Below, one piece after another: positions 7,913-13,893 of a stretch of 20,977 bases of DNA. The notes beneath the pieces are model-generated. The model was not told where the DNA came from, did no database searches, and worked only from the letters and a program-made list of their open reading frames with translations. The first letter of the stretch is position 1. Each line of letters begins with the position of its first letter. Source of the DNA: DATKMK01 sp035541895 (lineage in GTDB: Bacteria; Desulfobacterota; Binatia; HRBIN30; JACQVA1). The stretch lies in assembly GCA_035541895.1 (NCBI GenBank), contig DATKMK010000050.1, positions 1 through 20,977 of the forward strand. Direction: 5' to 3'. Both the position numbers and the translations under genes were made by a program.

Positions 7913-8209
7913 CCGCGGCCACCACGCCGGGTAGGGCCGCGCGTGCAAATGGTAGTGGTCCGGGATCTGGCGCATGTGATCGTCGAAGTACCAACCGTTG
8001 CGAAACGTTGCATCCGCAATCGTTGCAAGTGCGCGCCGCATAAACTCACGCTCGGCCGCACTGGGCACGGAGCGGTGTTCGCCCAGCACCGCCATCGGCA
8101 CATCGCACGAATCGCAGTCGATGATGACGAAGCGGAAGGGTTCCTCGTAGGTCGCATGCCACGCGGTGATGCGCGCGCACTCGCACAGTTCACATCGACG
8201 GTCGCCCAT
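7901..8209 (-). CDS. Small Cys-rich protein of unknown function with C-terminal HxHxR
   Basis: A 102-residue cytoplasmic protein. Five cysteines (C6, C9, C11, C32, C35) form CELCEC near the N-terminus and DCDSCDVPM in the middle, which looks like a treble-clef or rubredoxin-like metal site. The C-terminus has RQIPDHYHLHARP, a histidine-rich tail reminiscent of, but not matching, HIT-type motifs. I believe I have seen similar CELCEA...CxxCxVPM...IPDHxHxHAR proteins annotated as hypothetical, but I cannot verify this. The ATG at 8209 is chosen because the conserved-looking CxxC begins right after it; a GTG at 8218 is an alternative. The reading frame extends upstream to 8893, but that part lies antisense to the next genes. 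It is divergent from the exported Cys-rich protein gene. Confidence 0.65.
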   Translation of the reverse strand: MGDRRCELCECARITAWHATYEEPFRFVIIDCDSCDVPMAVLGEHRSVPSAAEREFMRRALATIADATFRNGWYFDDHMRQIPDHYHLHARPYPAWWPRRTS

Positions 8210-8255
8210 GCTGGTCACAAGTGCTTTTTCATTGGTAGCGGATAGCGAAGGCGAG

Positions 8256-8284
8256 TTGCAATGCTCGGAGCCAGCCATTAGCAT
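8256..8284 (+). promoter_or_regulatory. Predicted sigma70-type promoter
   Basis: TTGCAA at 8256-8261 and TAGCAT at 8279-8284 are separated by 17 bases. Each hexamer matches four of six consensus positions. It sits 32 bases upstream of the ATG at 8317, in front of a strong ribosome binding site. In a GC-rich genome such AT-leaning hexamers are suggestive only. Confidence 0.4.
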
Positions 8285-8316
8285 GCGGCTCGATCCATAG
8301 GCGTAGGGAGGTTCAC

Positions 8317-8613
8317 ATGAACGTACGAAGACTATTGATGAGGGGGCTTGGAATCGGAACGCTGCTCCCCGTGATGTCGTGTCTGATGGTTCTGCATGCC
8401 GCGCCGATCTTCGCAGCCGACGACAATCCGTCTGCAAACGACACAACCAAAGCGGCGCCGGCCGACCAGCCAGCGATGGCGGGCTGTCCGGGTAAAGACG
8501 GGGCATGTTGCGGCGCGTGTCAGGAGAAGGCGGCGGAGAACAAGCCGGCTGAGCAAGCCGCCGGCGGGTGTCCGTGTCAGCGCGCCAAGCAATCGCAACA
8601 GAAGGGATCGTAG
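8317..8613 (+). CDS. Small secreted Cys-rich protein, unknown function
   Basis: A 98-residue protein with a clear signal peptide: RR near the N-terminus, a hydrophobic core, and a likely cleavage after PIFA at about residue 33. The mature part is short and low-complexity (Ala, Lys, Gln, Pro rich) with six cysteines in two clusters, GCPGKDGACCGAC and GCPCQ. The clustering suggests metal binding (for example copper or zinc) or disulphides in the periplasm. I know no named family for it. The start is fixed by GGGAGG at 8306-8311. The next gene, 52 bases on, also encodes a small exported protein and may be cotranscribed. Confidence 0.72.
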   Translation: MNVRRLLMRGLGIGTLLPVMSCLMVLHAAPIFAADDNPSANDTTKAAPADQPAMAGCPGKDGACCGACQEKAAENKPAEQAAGGCPCQRAKQSQQKGS

Positions 8614-8665
8614 TCGGCCGTCGGCAATCGTCGGCGGCTTGAAGCGACGTCACGAAGGAGCGGAG

Positions 8666-8974
8666 ATGAACCTGAAGGCGGTGGCGGTGGCGATCGTGAT
8701 CGCGGCGATGCTGCTGACGCTGTTGACCCCTCGGCGCGCGGCAGCGAGTTTTAGCGACGGGTTGGTTATCGGCGGCATCATCGCCGGCGGTGTCGTCGTG
8801 ATCAGCGCGGTGGTCGCCTTGATCGCTGCAGCCGGTGCGAGCGACGAGCCGCACTTCCTCACCGAAGCGACGGCGGGCACCGCTCCGATGCATCCGTCAC
8901 AGTCGTCGGCGCGACTGCGCTTCGGGGCTCAATGTCCGGTGACCGCAGACGGCCCGGCGGTTGCGTGTTGGTGA
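8666..8974 (+). CDS. Small exported or membrane-anchored protein, unknown function
   Basis: A 102-residue protein with an N-terminal signal or membrane segment (about 4-28, cleavage possible after RRAAA) and a second hydrophobic, Gly/Val/Ile-rich helix at about 33-57. The short tail ends in QCPVTADGPAVACW, with two cysteines that could pair. AAGGAG at 8655-8660 supports the ATG at 8666; a longer in-frame reading from 8396 overlaps the preceding gene and is rejected. It lies just downstream of the Cys-rich secreted protein. Function is not recognisable. Confidence 0.65.
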   Translation: MNLKAVAVAIVIAAMLLTLLTPRRAAASFSDGLVIGGIIAGGVVVISAVVALIAAAGASDEPHFLTEATAGTAPMHPSQSSARLRFGAQCPVTADGPAVACW

Positions 8975-9047
8975 AGTCGACGAACGAAGATTGATAGGAG
9001 GGCGCGACTCGATCGATGCCGAGTCGCTGGGTGAAAGGCGCGGGAAG

Positions 9048-9182
9048 TTAGAGCACCATCCACGCCGCCCAGATGAGGCCGGACCACAGCGCCAGGCTGA
9101 TCAGGGCGGTCTTCATCATGTTCGATACCGGAATGCGCAGTGTCGTTGGATCGGTCGCGACGTCCTGATAGCTGATCTGCAT
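9048..9182 (-). CDS. 44-residue single-helix membrane protein
   Basis: The minus strand encodes 44 residues from the ATG at 9182 to the TAA at 9048. A strong Shine-Dalgarno (AAGGGAGGG) ends about 6 bases upstream of the ATG. The N-terminal half is soluble (MQISYQDVATDPTTLRIPVS), followed by NMMKTA and one hydrophobic helix, LISLALWSGLIWAAWMVL, that reaches the C-terminus. It would be a type II or tail-anchored bitopic inner-membrane peptide. Such peptides often serve as small subunits or regulators of membrane complexes, but there is nothing to assign here. It is too short for most gene callers. Confidence 0.55.
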   Translation of the reverse strand: MQISYQDVATDPTTLRIPVSNMMKTALISLALWSGLIWAAWMVL

Positions 9183-9332
9183 GCTCGTTCCCTCCCTTCG
9201 GCCTCCCACTTCCTCAGCAATGCGCGGACCGTCGCGGCATCTTACGAAGACAACGCTAGCATCCTTCTCTCTGCAGCCCTTGAAGCGTCACTCTTATACC
9301 GAGTGTTCAGAAAAATGCCATAGATGCGCGGG

Positions 9333-9356
9333 GCGCTGCGTGGTTGCACGCAGCGT
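9333..9356. other. Perfect 9-bp hairpin, possible terminator or processing site
   Basis: CGCTGCGTG at 9334-9342 pairs with CACGCAGCG at 9347-9355 around a four-base GTTG loop; a further G-T pair closes the base. There is no T-run on either side, so it is not a standard intrinsic terminator. Confidence 0.45.
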
Positions 9357-9403
9357 AACGCAGCGAACGCCGACCCAACCGGCTGGGATGGTGCTGTGCT
9401 GAG

Positions 9404-9435
9404 CATGCGGCGGTGAAGAATAGCACCGCCGCATG
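9404..9435 (-). terminator. 12-bp perfect hairpin just after the GST gene
   Basis: CATGCGGCGGTG at 9404-9415 pairs perfectly with CACCGCCGCATG at 9424-9435 across an eight-base loop. It begins 11 bases beyond the GST stop codon in the direction of GST transcription. No T-tract follows, so it may stabilise the 3' end or act with a protein factor rather than terminate alone. Confidence 0.5.
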
Positions 9436-9445
9436 TGGCCACGAT

Positions 9446-10051
9446 TCAACCGGCTTGTGCGCGCTGAAACGCCGGCCGCGCCGACAGCCGCTGCACGTAC
9501 GCGCTCAGCTCCGGCTGACCTTCCAACAAGCCCATGAACTGTCCCCAGCCGAGCGTTGAACCAATCATCACGTCGGCGGCGGAGAACTGTTCGCCGAGCA
9601 GATACGGCTTGCCCATCAACGCCTGACTCAGTACCCGCGCCACGTCCACGAAGGCCTTGCGTCCCTGCTCAGCCGCGGCGGCGGAGCGCTCCGCCTCGGG
9701 CAGCATGATGGTGTTCATGAAGATCTGCAGCACCGGCGGTTCGAGCGTCGCCATCGCGTAAAACATCCATTGATAGTAGAGCCCGCGCGCCGGCGTCCCA
9801 ATCGGCGGCGCCAGATGCTTGTCGGGGAACTTGTCCGCCAGATACGCGCAGATCGCCGCCGACTCGAAGAGCACGACGTCGCCGTCAACCAATGCCGGTA
9901 CCGCGCCGTGCGGATGGATCTTGAGATATGCTGGCGTCTTGTCCTCGCCCTTGGCGTGATCGAGGCTAATGAGTTGGTACGGCGCCCCGATTTCTTCAAG
10001 GAGCCAGCGCGGACGGACTGAACGTGACTGCGGACGGTGATACAGTTTCAT
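9446..10051 (-). CDS. Glutathione S-transferase family protein
   Basis: A 201-residue cytoplasmic protein with a thioredoxin-like N-terminal GST domain and an all-helical C-terminal domain. It has MKLYHRPQSRSVRPRWLLEE at the start, with the catalytic serine probably S9 or S11. The cis-proline P52 is in GAVPALVD, and the glutathione-binding E63-S64 is in FESAAICAYL. The C-terminal domain ends in a typical YVQRLSARPAFQRA. Enzymes of this type conjugate or reduce substrates with glutathione; the substrate is unknown. The ATG at 10051 has an excellent AAGGAGG seven bases upstream; a longer frame to 10345 overlaps rsmE and is rejected. It lies 76 bases downstream of rsmE on the same strand. Confidence 0.93.
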   Translation of the reverse strand: MKLYHRPQSRSVRPRWLLEEIGAPYQLISLDHAKGEDKTPAYLKIHPHGAVPALVDGDVVLFESAAICAYLADKFPDKHLAPPIGTPARGLYYQWMFYAMATLEPPVLQIFMNTIMLPEAERSAAAAEQGRKAFVDVARVLSQALMGKPYLLGEQFSAADVMIGSTLGWGQFMGLLEGQPELSAYVQRLSARPAFQRAQAG

Positions 10052-10127
10052 CGAGCGCCTCCTTAATTGACCGCGAAGATTGTTGCGGCATCCGACCACC
10101 GTTCGCGAGCTATGTCCAGCCGACGAG

Positions 10128-10835
10128 CTAAAACAAGCGGCCGAGCAGGGCCGGCACTGCTTGCTCCACGCGTAGCGGGCGATCGCCGAGGGAAACCGGC
10201 TCGAAGCCGTACGATGTGAGTAACTCGATTTCGTACCCGATGAATCCGCCTTCCGGACCGATCGCGAGCGTGACCGCGCAATCGACGTTGTGAGGGCACG
10301 GCGATGTCGCCGCCGGGTGCGCCAGCAGCTTGCGAGTGCCGGCACTCAGTGCCGCCGACTCGTCTTCGACAAACGGCTTGAATCGCCGTCGCAGGGTAAC
10401 CTCGGGCAACACCGTGTCACGGGCTTGTTCGAGGCCGAGAATCAACGGTTCGCTCAGCGCATCGGGCTGCAGCAGCGGACTGTTCCAAAAGCTCTTTTCG
10501 ACCCGCCAGGTGTTGAGCAGCACCACCCGCTTCACGCCCATTGTGGCAACGGCGTGCAGCACGCGCTTGAGACTCTTGGGACGCGGCAAGGCGAGCAGCA
10601 CCGCCACCGGCAACGGTGCCGGCGGCGGCCGATCGAGCGTCACCGTCATTTCCACCGAGTCGTCGGTCAGGGCGGTGACCACGCCCCGTCCCAGTTTCGC
10701 GTTGAGTCGACCGACGCGTAGTTCGTCACCAATCTGCGCGCCGTGCACCGCGCGGACGTGCCGCGCCCGTCGCCCGCCGAGGCGAACACGGTCGTTGTCG
10801 ATGAAGTCTTCGTCGAAGAGCAGGATGAGGTTCAC
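10128..10835 (-). CDS. rsmE: 16S rRNA (uracil-1498-N3)-methyltransferase RsmE
   Basis: RsmE is a SPOUT-class methyltransferase that uses S-adenosylmethionine to methylate U1498 of 16S rRNA in the assembled small subunit. The 235-residue product has an N-terminal PUA-like domain (RARHVRAVHGAQIGDELRVG, about 23-42), the ALPRPKSLKRVLHAVATMGVKRV segment, and the knotted SPOUT C-terminus with IGPEGGF and SLGDRPLRVEQAVPALLGRL. Usual members read LGxRILRxETA there, so the ILRxET segment is varied to PLRVEQA. The length is normal. The ATG at 10835 is the natural start. GST follows it on the same strand. Confidence 0.93.
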   Translation of the reverse strand: MNLILLFDEDFIDNDRVRLGGRRARHVRAVHGAQIGDELRVGRLNAKLGRGVVTALTDDSVEMTVTLDRPPPAPLPVAVLLALPRPKSLKRVLHAVATMGVKRVVLLNTWRVEKSFWNSPLLQPDALSEPLILGLEQARDTVLPEVTLRRRFKPFVEDESAALSAGTRKLLAHPAATSPCPHNVDCAVTLAIGPEGGFIGYEIELLTSYGFEPVSLGDRPLRVEQAVPALLGRLF

Positions 10836-10924
10836 ACGCTTGCCCTAGCGCGCCGCCGCCCGTTGCGCCAACCCGCGCGCTGACGCATGCTGAGTCGCAA
10901 TATGGCTGCGGAAGGACCGCATCG

Positions 10925-11047
10925 GTGATCGATCTCTACGGCTGGCCAACACCGAACGGCTCGAACATCACCGTCATGCTCGAAGAAACCGCCTTGCAGG
11001 CCATCATGTGCGCGTGGGTCGTGCGGTGCACCGACCGGTTCGCATGA
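10925..11047 (+). pseudogene. Truncated GST (YfcG-like) N-terminal remnant
   Basis: From a GTG at 10925, preceded by AAGGA at 10912-10916, a 40-codon frame begins VIDLYGWPTPNGSNITVMLEET. This is a strong match to the conserved N-terminus of YfcG/nu-type glutathione transferases as I remember them (MIDLYTxxTPNGxKVxIxLEE). After about 25 residues the likeness stops and the frame ends in unrelated sequence (AIMCAWVVRCTDRFA) with TGA at 11045-11047. The cis-Pro and C-terminal domain are absent. The stop overlaps the ATG of the next gene as ATGA, so the remnant may now serve as a translated leader for it. An internal deletion is the simplest explanation. Confidence 0.65.
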
Positions 11048-11577
11048 CCCACTTCGACGCGTCGACCGCCGAGTGCCTCGTGTTCACGTTCAAGGAGGGT
11101 CTACTCTCCGCGATCGCGCACGACCTGAAGATTCGCGTCGGCAGGTTCACAATCTCCGTCGATGAAGCCACGCGCGCGATCGAGGCACACTTCGACGCGC
11201 GCTCCTTGCGGGTCGTGTGCGCGATGGTCGACGGCGTCGAATCGCGCGACGCGCTGACACCGGCGAACAAAGCCGAGATCGAAGGCAACATCGCTCGCGA
11301 CGTGCTCGACGCGCGCGCGTTTCCCGACATTCGCTTCATCTCATCGGGCGCCACCGAACAGAAGGCGGCGTATGCGGTGAAGGGAATGCTGACGATCAGA
11401 GATCAATCGCGGCGCATCACCGTGAAGATTCGGCGCGACGGTAGCCGGTACGTCGCTCACGCGAACGTGCATCAGCCGGACTTCGGCATCGAGCCGTATC
11501 GCGCGCTGTTCGGCACGCTCAAGGTACAGGCCGATGTCACCGTACAAGTTGTCGTGTCGGCGCCGGATCGTTCGTGA
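11044..11577 (+). CDS. YceI-family protein (cytoplasmic form)
   Basis: A 177-residue protein of the YceI family, lipocalin-like beta barrels that bind polyisoprenoid or other amphiphilic molecules. The pattern fits: an opening FTFKEGLLSAIAHDLKIRVGRFT strand pair, MVDGVESRD, EIEGNIARDVLDARAFPDIRF, then MLTIRDQSRRITV, and a closing DFGIEPYRALFGTLKVQADVTV. Many YceI proteins are periplasmic, but this one has no signal peptide. The ATG at 11044 begins at the usual domain boundary and overlaps the GST remnant's stop (ATGA); an in-frame ATG at 11008 is possible. Its TGA is directly followed by the comB-family ATG, so the two are surely cotranscribed. Confidence 0.85.
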   Translation: MTHFDASTAECLVFTFKEGLLSAIAHDLKIRVGRFTISVDEATRAIEAHFDARSLRVVCAMVDGVESRDALTPANKAEIEGNIARDVLDARAFPDIRFISSGATEQKAAYAVKGMLTIRDQSRRITVKIRRDGSRYVAHANVHQPDFGIEPYRALFGTLKVQADVTVQVVVSAPDRS

Positions 11578-12282
11578 ATGGACATTCGCATCGAGAGCTT
11601 GCTCAGCGGCGCCGCGGCGGCCGAAGGCACGGTCGTCATCATCGATGTACTGCGGGCGTTCACCACCGCCGCGGTTGCGCTGGCCCGCGGCGCGGCCAAG
11701 ATCGTCTTGGTGACCCGCACGTCGGACGCTCTTGAACTCCGGCGTCGCGGCATCGGCGATCTATGCATCGGCGAGGTCGACGGTAAGCGCCCCGACGGAT
11801 TCGATTTCGGAAACTCGCCGTTCGAGGTATCGACCGCCGACGTGGCCGGCCGCACATTGATTCACTCGACTACCGCCGGCACCATCGGCGTCGCGCGCGC
11901 ACGCCGCGCGACGGCCCTGCTCGCCGCGTCCTTGGTCAACGCCGCCGCCACCGCAGAGCTGATCAAGACCAGGCATCCCGAGCTGGTCACCGTCGTCGCG
12001 ATGGGCGCACAAGGCCGCACGCGCGCCGATGAAGACGAGCTTTGCGCGCTGTATCTCCGCAGCTTGTTGCTGGGACGACGATCTGACCACGATGCGATCC
12101 GACGCCTGGTGCTCGCCGGCGCCGAGTCGCAGAACTACGGTGATCCAACCCGTCCACACTTCGATCCCCGCGATCGCGACATTGCGCTGCAGATCGACTC
12201 GATCCCGCTGGCGATCGTGGTTGCTCGCGAGGGCGATTTGCTGGTTGCACGCGCCGTGGCGTCTTCGGACGGCAAATTCTAG
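11578..12282 (+). CDS. 2-phosphosulfolactate phosphatase family protein (ComB-like)
   Basis: A 234-residue protein of the ComB family. Family members are Mg2+-dependent acid phosphatases; archaeal ComB dephosphorylates 2-phosphosulfolactate in coenzyme M synthesis, but bacterial homologues are widespread without that pathway. Key segments are VVIIDVLRAFTTAAVAL near residues 19-35, GEVDGKRPDGFDFGNSP (about 65-81), LIHSTTAGT, and VAMGAQGRTRADEDELCA with the acidic cluster. The ATG abuts the stop of the YceI gene without a gap. The TAG stop lies inside TTCTAGAA (12277-12284), shared with the stop of the convergent moaE. No other coenzyme M genes are here, so the true substrate is uncertain. Confidence 0.88.
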   Translation: MDIRIESLLSGAAAAEGTVVIIDVLRAFTTAAVALARGAAKIVLVTRTSDALELRRRGIGDLCIGEVDGKRPDGFDFGNSPFEVSTADVAGRTLIHSTTAGTIGVARARRATALLAASLVNAAATAELIKTRHPELVTVVAMGAQGRTRADEDELCALYLRSLLLGRRSDHDAIRRLVLAGAESQNYGDPTRPHFDPRDRDIALQIDSIPLAIVVAREGDLLVARAVASSDGKF

Positions 12283-12701
12283 AACCGCTCTCCGGTTTGC
12301 GCGCCGATCCAGATTTCGCCCCCGTGGAAGAATTCCTTCTTCCAGATCGGCACGACTTCCTTAAGGCGGTCGATGGCGAAGTGGCAGGCTTCGAACGCGG
12401 CGACCCGGTGGCTCGATGCCACGGCGATGGCGACGCTCGCTTCGCCGATCGGCACGACGCCGATGCGATGCACGATCGCGATCGCGTGAATCGGCCAGCG
12501 CGACCTGGCGGTGTCCCCGATCTTGCGCAACTCGCTGATCGCCATTTCCGGATAGGCCTCGTATTCGAGGCGAATCACCTGGCGGCCGTCGTTGTGGTTG
12601 CGCGTGGTGCCGAGGAACGTCACCACCGCGCCGGCGGCGGGATCGCTGACCGCGGCTAGCAGCGGCGCCAGCTCGATCGCATGCGACACGATCTCAAACA
12701 C
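12279..12701 (-). CDS. moaE: Molybdopterin synthase catalytic subunit MoaE
   Basis: MoaE joins with thiocarboxylated MoaD to insert the dithiolene sulphurs into precursor Z (cPMP), forming molybdopterin. The 140-residue reading from GTG at 12701 has AGAVVTFLGTTRNHNDGRQVIRLEYEAY, SVAIAVASSHRVAAFEACHFAIDRLKEVVPIWKKE and a C-terminal segment with GEIWIG; the KK in PIWKKE contains the catalytic lysine. GGAGG lies five bases upstream of the GTG, inside the 3' end of moaD, and the GTG overlaps the last moaD codons, which indicates translational coupling. A longer in-frame start at 12767 would lie wholly within moaD and is less likely. The stop overlaps the convergent comB-family stop. Confidence 0.95.
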   Translation of the reverse strand: MFEIVSHAIELAPLLAAVSDPAAGAVVTFLGTTRNHNDGRQVIRLEYEAYPEMAISELRKIGDTARSRWPIHAIAIVHRIGVVPIGEASVAIAVASSHRVAAFEACHFAIDRLKEVVPIWKKEFFHGGEIWIGAQTGERF

Positions 12702-12948
12702 GTCGGCCTCCGCTGACCGGTGGAATGAGAGCGACCTCGTCGCCGTCCGCCAGGACATGATCCGCATCGGCGTATTCGCGGTTCACCGCGGTCGACACCG
12801 AGCGGCGCATGTCGACCAACGCCGGAAAGTCTCGGCACAGGTGATCCAACAGATCATGGACAGTTGCACCGGCGGCCAGCGAGCATTCCAGATCATCGCG
12901 GCGGAGCTTCTGTCGAATCGAAGCGAAGAAACGGACTCGAACATTCAT
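12694..12948 (-). CDS. moaD: Molybdopterin synthase sulfur-carrier subunit MoaD, with a C-terminal extension
   Basis: MoaD is the ubiquitin-like sulphur carrier of molybdopterin synthase; its C-terminal glycine is adenylated and thiocarboxylated. The 84-residue product has the beta-grasp pattern MNVRVRFFASIRQKL, TVHDLLDHLCRDFPAL, STAVNREYADADHVLADGDEVALIPPVSGG. In the family the protein ends at Gly-Gly. Here RRV follows before the TGA at 12694-12696. The codon after GGC is CGA, one transition from TGA. As written, the carrier cannot be activated unless the tail is removed or a stop exists in vivo. The ATG at 12948 lies five bases after the preceding gene's stop. Confidence 0.93.
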   Translation of the reverse strand: MNVRVRFFASIRQKLRRDDLECSLAAGATVHDLLDHLCRDFPALVDMRRSVSTAVNREYADADHVLADGDEVALIPPVSGGRRV

Positions 12949-12953
12949 CGTCG

Positions 12954-13382
12954 TCACCCGATGGGGTCGCGGAGCCGCGCGAAGGGAAGGTTCGCCGGGC
13001 GATGCAGAATCATGAGCGCTCCCGCCGCCAATGCAAAGGGAACAAACTCGTTCGCCGCGTGCGTCAGCACCGCCAGCACCAGCCCGCAGATCGCCACCGC
13101 TTCGCTCAAGGCCCACACCCACACCGCGTGCCCGCGCAGTTCGTTCAGACTGAGCGTCGACCCTTCCAATGCGAGGAAGCGGTGACGCCACCACATGGAC
13201 ACGGCCCCGGAAATGATCGCCGCGGCGGTGAAGCCGTACCGCAGCGTCTCGACATCGTCGGCAGCGTCGCCGGGGACGTGCGTGATCGCCACGCACGCGG
13301 CTCCGTACGGCACGATGGCGATGAGCATCGCGCTCCATACCACGCCCAGTAGATTCCGAACTTGCGCCGCCGGCGACACCAC
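12954..13382 (-). CDS. Four-helix integral membrane protein of unknown function
   Basis: A 142-residue protein with about four predicted transmembrane segments: about 10-33 (LGVVWSAMLIAIVPYGAACVAI), 48-66, 84-106 (AVWVWALSEAVAICGLVLAV) and 112-126. It starts with GTG at 13382, whose first base is two bases before the end of moaB; GAGG lies about five bases upstream. It sits tightly between moaB and moaD, so it is cotranscribed with the molybdenum cofactor genes. I do not recognise a family. A role in molybdate, cofactor or redox handling is possible from context only. Confidence 0.75.
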   Translation of the reverse strand: MVSPAAQVRNLLGVVWSAMLIAIVPYGAACVAITHVPGDAADDVETLRYGFTAAAIISGAVSMWWRHRFLALEGSTLSLNELRGHAVWVWALSEAVAICGLVLAVLTHAANEFVPFALAAGALMILHRPANLPFARLRDPIG

Positions 13383-13383
13383 G

Positions 13384-13893
13384 TCAGCCTCGCGCCAATT
13401 TCACCACATGACCCAGCTCGGGCAAGATGAGCTTGGTCATGGCCAACTCGACCGCCGCCGTCGAACCCGGCAACGAAAAGATCACCCGCCGACCGGCAAC
13501 ACCTGCGGTCGCGCGGCTCAACATTGCGGCGGCACCGACCTGCTCGTAGCTGAGCATGCGGAACAACTCGCCGAAGCCGGTGATTTCCTTGTCGAGCAGT
13601 TCGGTGATCGCCTCGTAGGTGGTATCGCGCCGCGCGACGCCCGTCCCGCCGTTGAGGATCAACACTTCCGCCGCGGCCGGCGCGTCTCGAACGGCCTGCG
13701 CAATGCGCGCCGGCTCGTCCTTGAGGATCGCGTACCACTCGACCCGATGCCCGTGCGATTCGAGCAACTCGCGAATCTTGGCGCCACTGGTGTCGGTCGC
13801 CGCCGTCCGCGTGTCGCTCACCGTGATGACACCACAACCCACGTGAACGACCCCGTGGTGCTGGTGTGCGTGCGCGGTCATTGGGTGAAGCAT
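13384..13893 (-). CDS. moaB: Molybdenum cofactor biosynthesis protein MoaB/MogA family
   Basis: The 169-residue product belongs to the MoaB/Mog family, which adenylates molybdopterin ahead of metal insertion (true MogA activity) or has an unclear role (E. coli MoaB). Motifs are ITVSDTRTAATDTSG, LILNGGTGVARRDTT (usually SGGTG), GFGELFRMLSYEQVGAAAMLSRA and FSLPGSTAAVELAM. The histidine-rich N-terminus (HAHQHHG) is common in such proteins. Two starts are possible, 13893 and 13881; neither has ideal ribosome binding site spacing (GAAGGGGAT immediately precedes 13893). It is the first gene of the minus-strand operon moaB, membrane protein, moaD, moaE. Confidence 0.9.
   Translation of the reverse strand: MLHPMTAHAHQHHGVVHVGCGVITVSDTRTAATDTSGAKIRELLESHGHRVEWYAILKDEPARIAQAVRDAPAAAEVLILNGGTGVARRDTTYEAITELLDKEITGFGELFRMLSYEQVGAAAMLSRATAGVAGRRVIFSLPGSTAAVELAMTKLILPELGHVVKLARG

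Noticed and set aside
8210..8893. N-terminal extension of the small Cys-rich protein gene to 330 codons
   Set aside because: The added part runs antisense to two genes with strong ribosome binding sites and signal peptides, and its composition is shadow-like.
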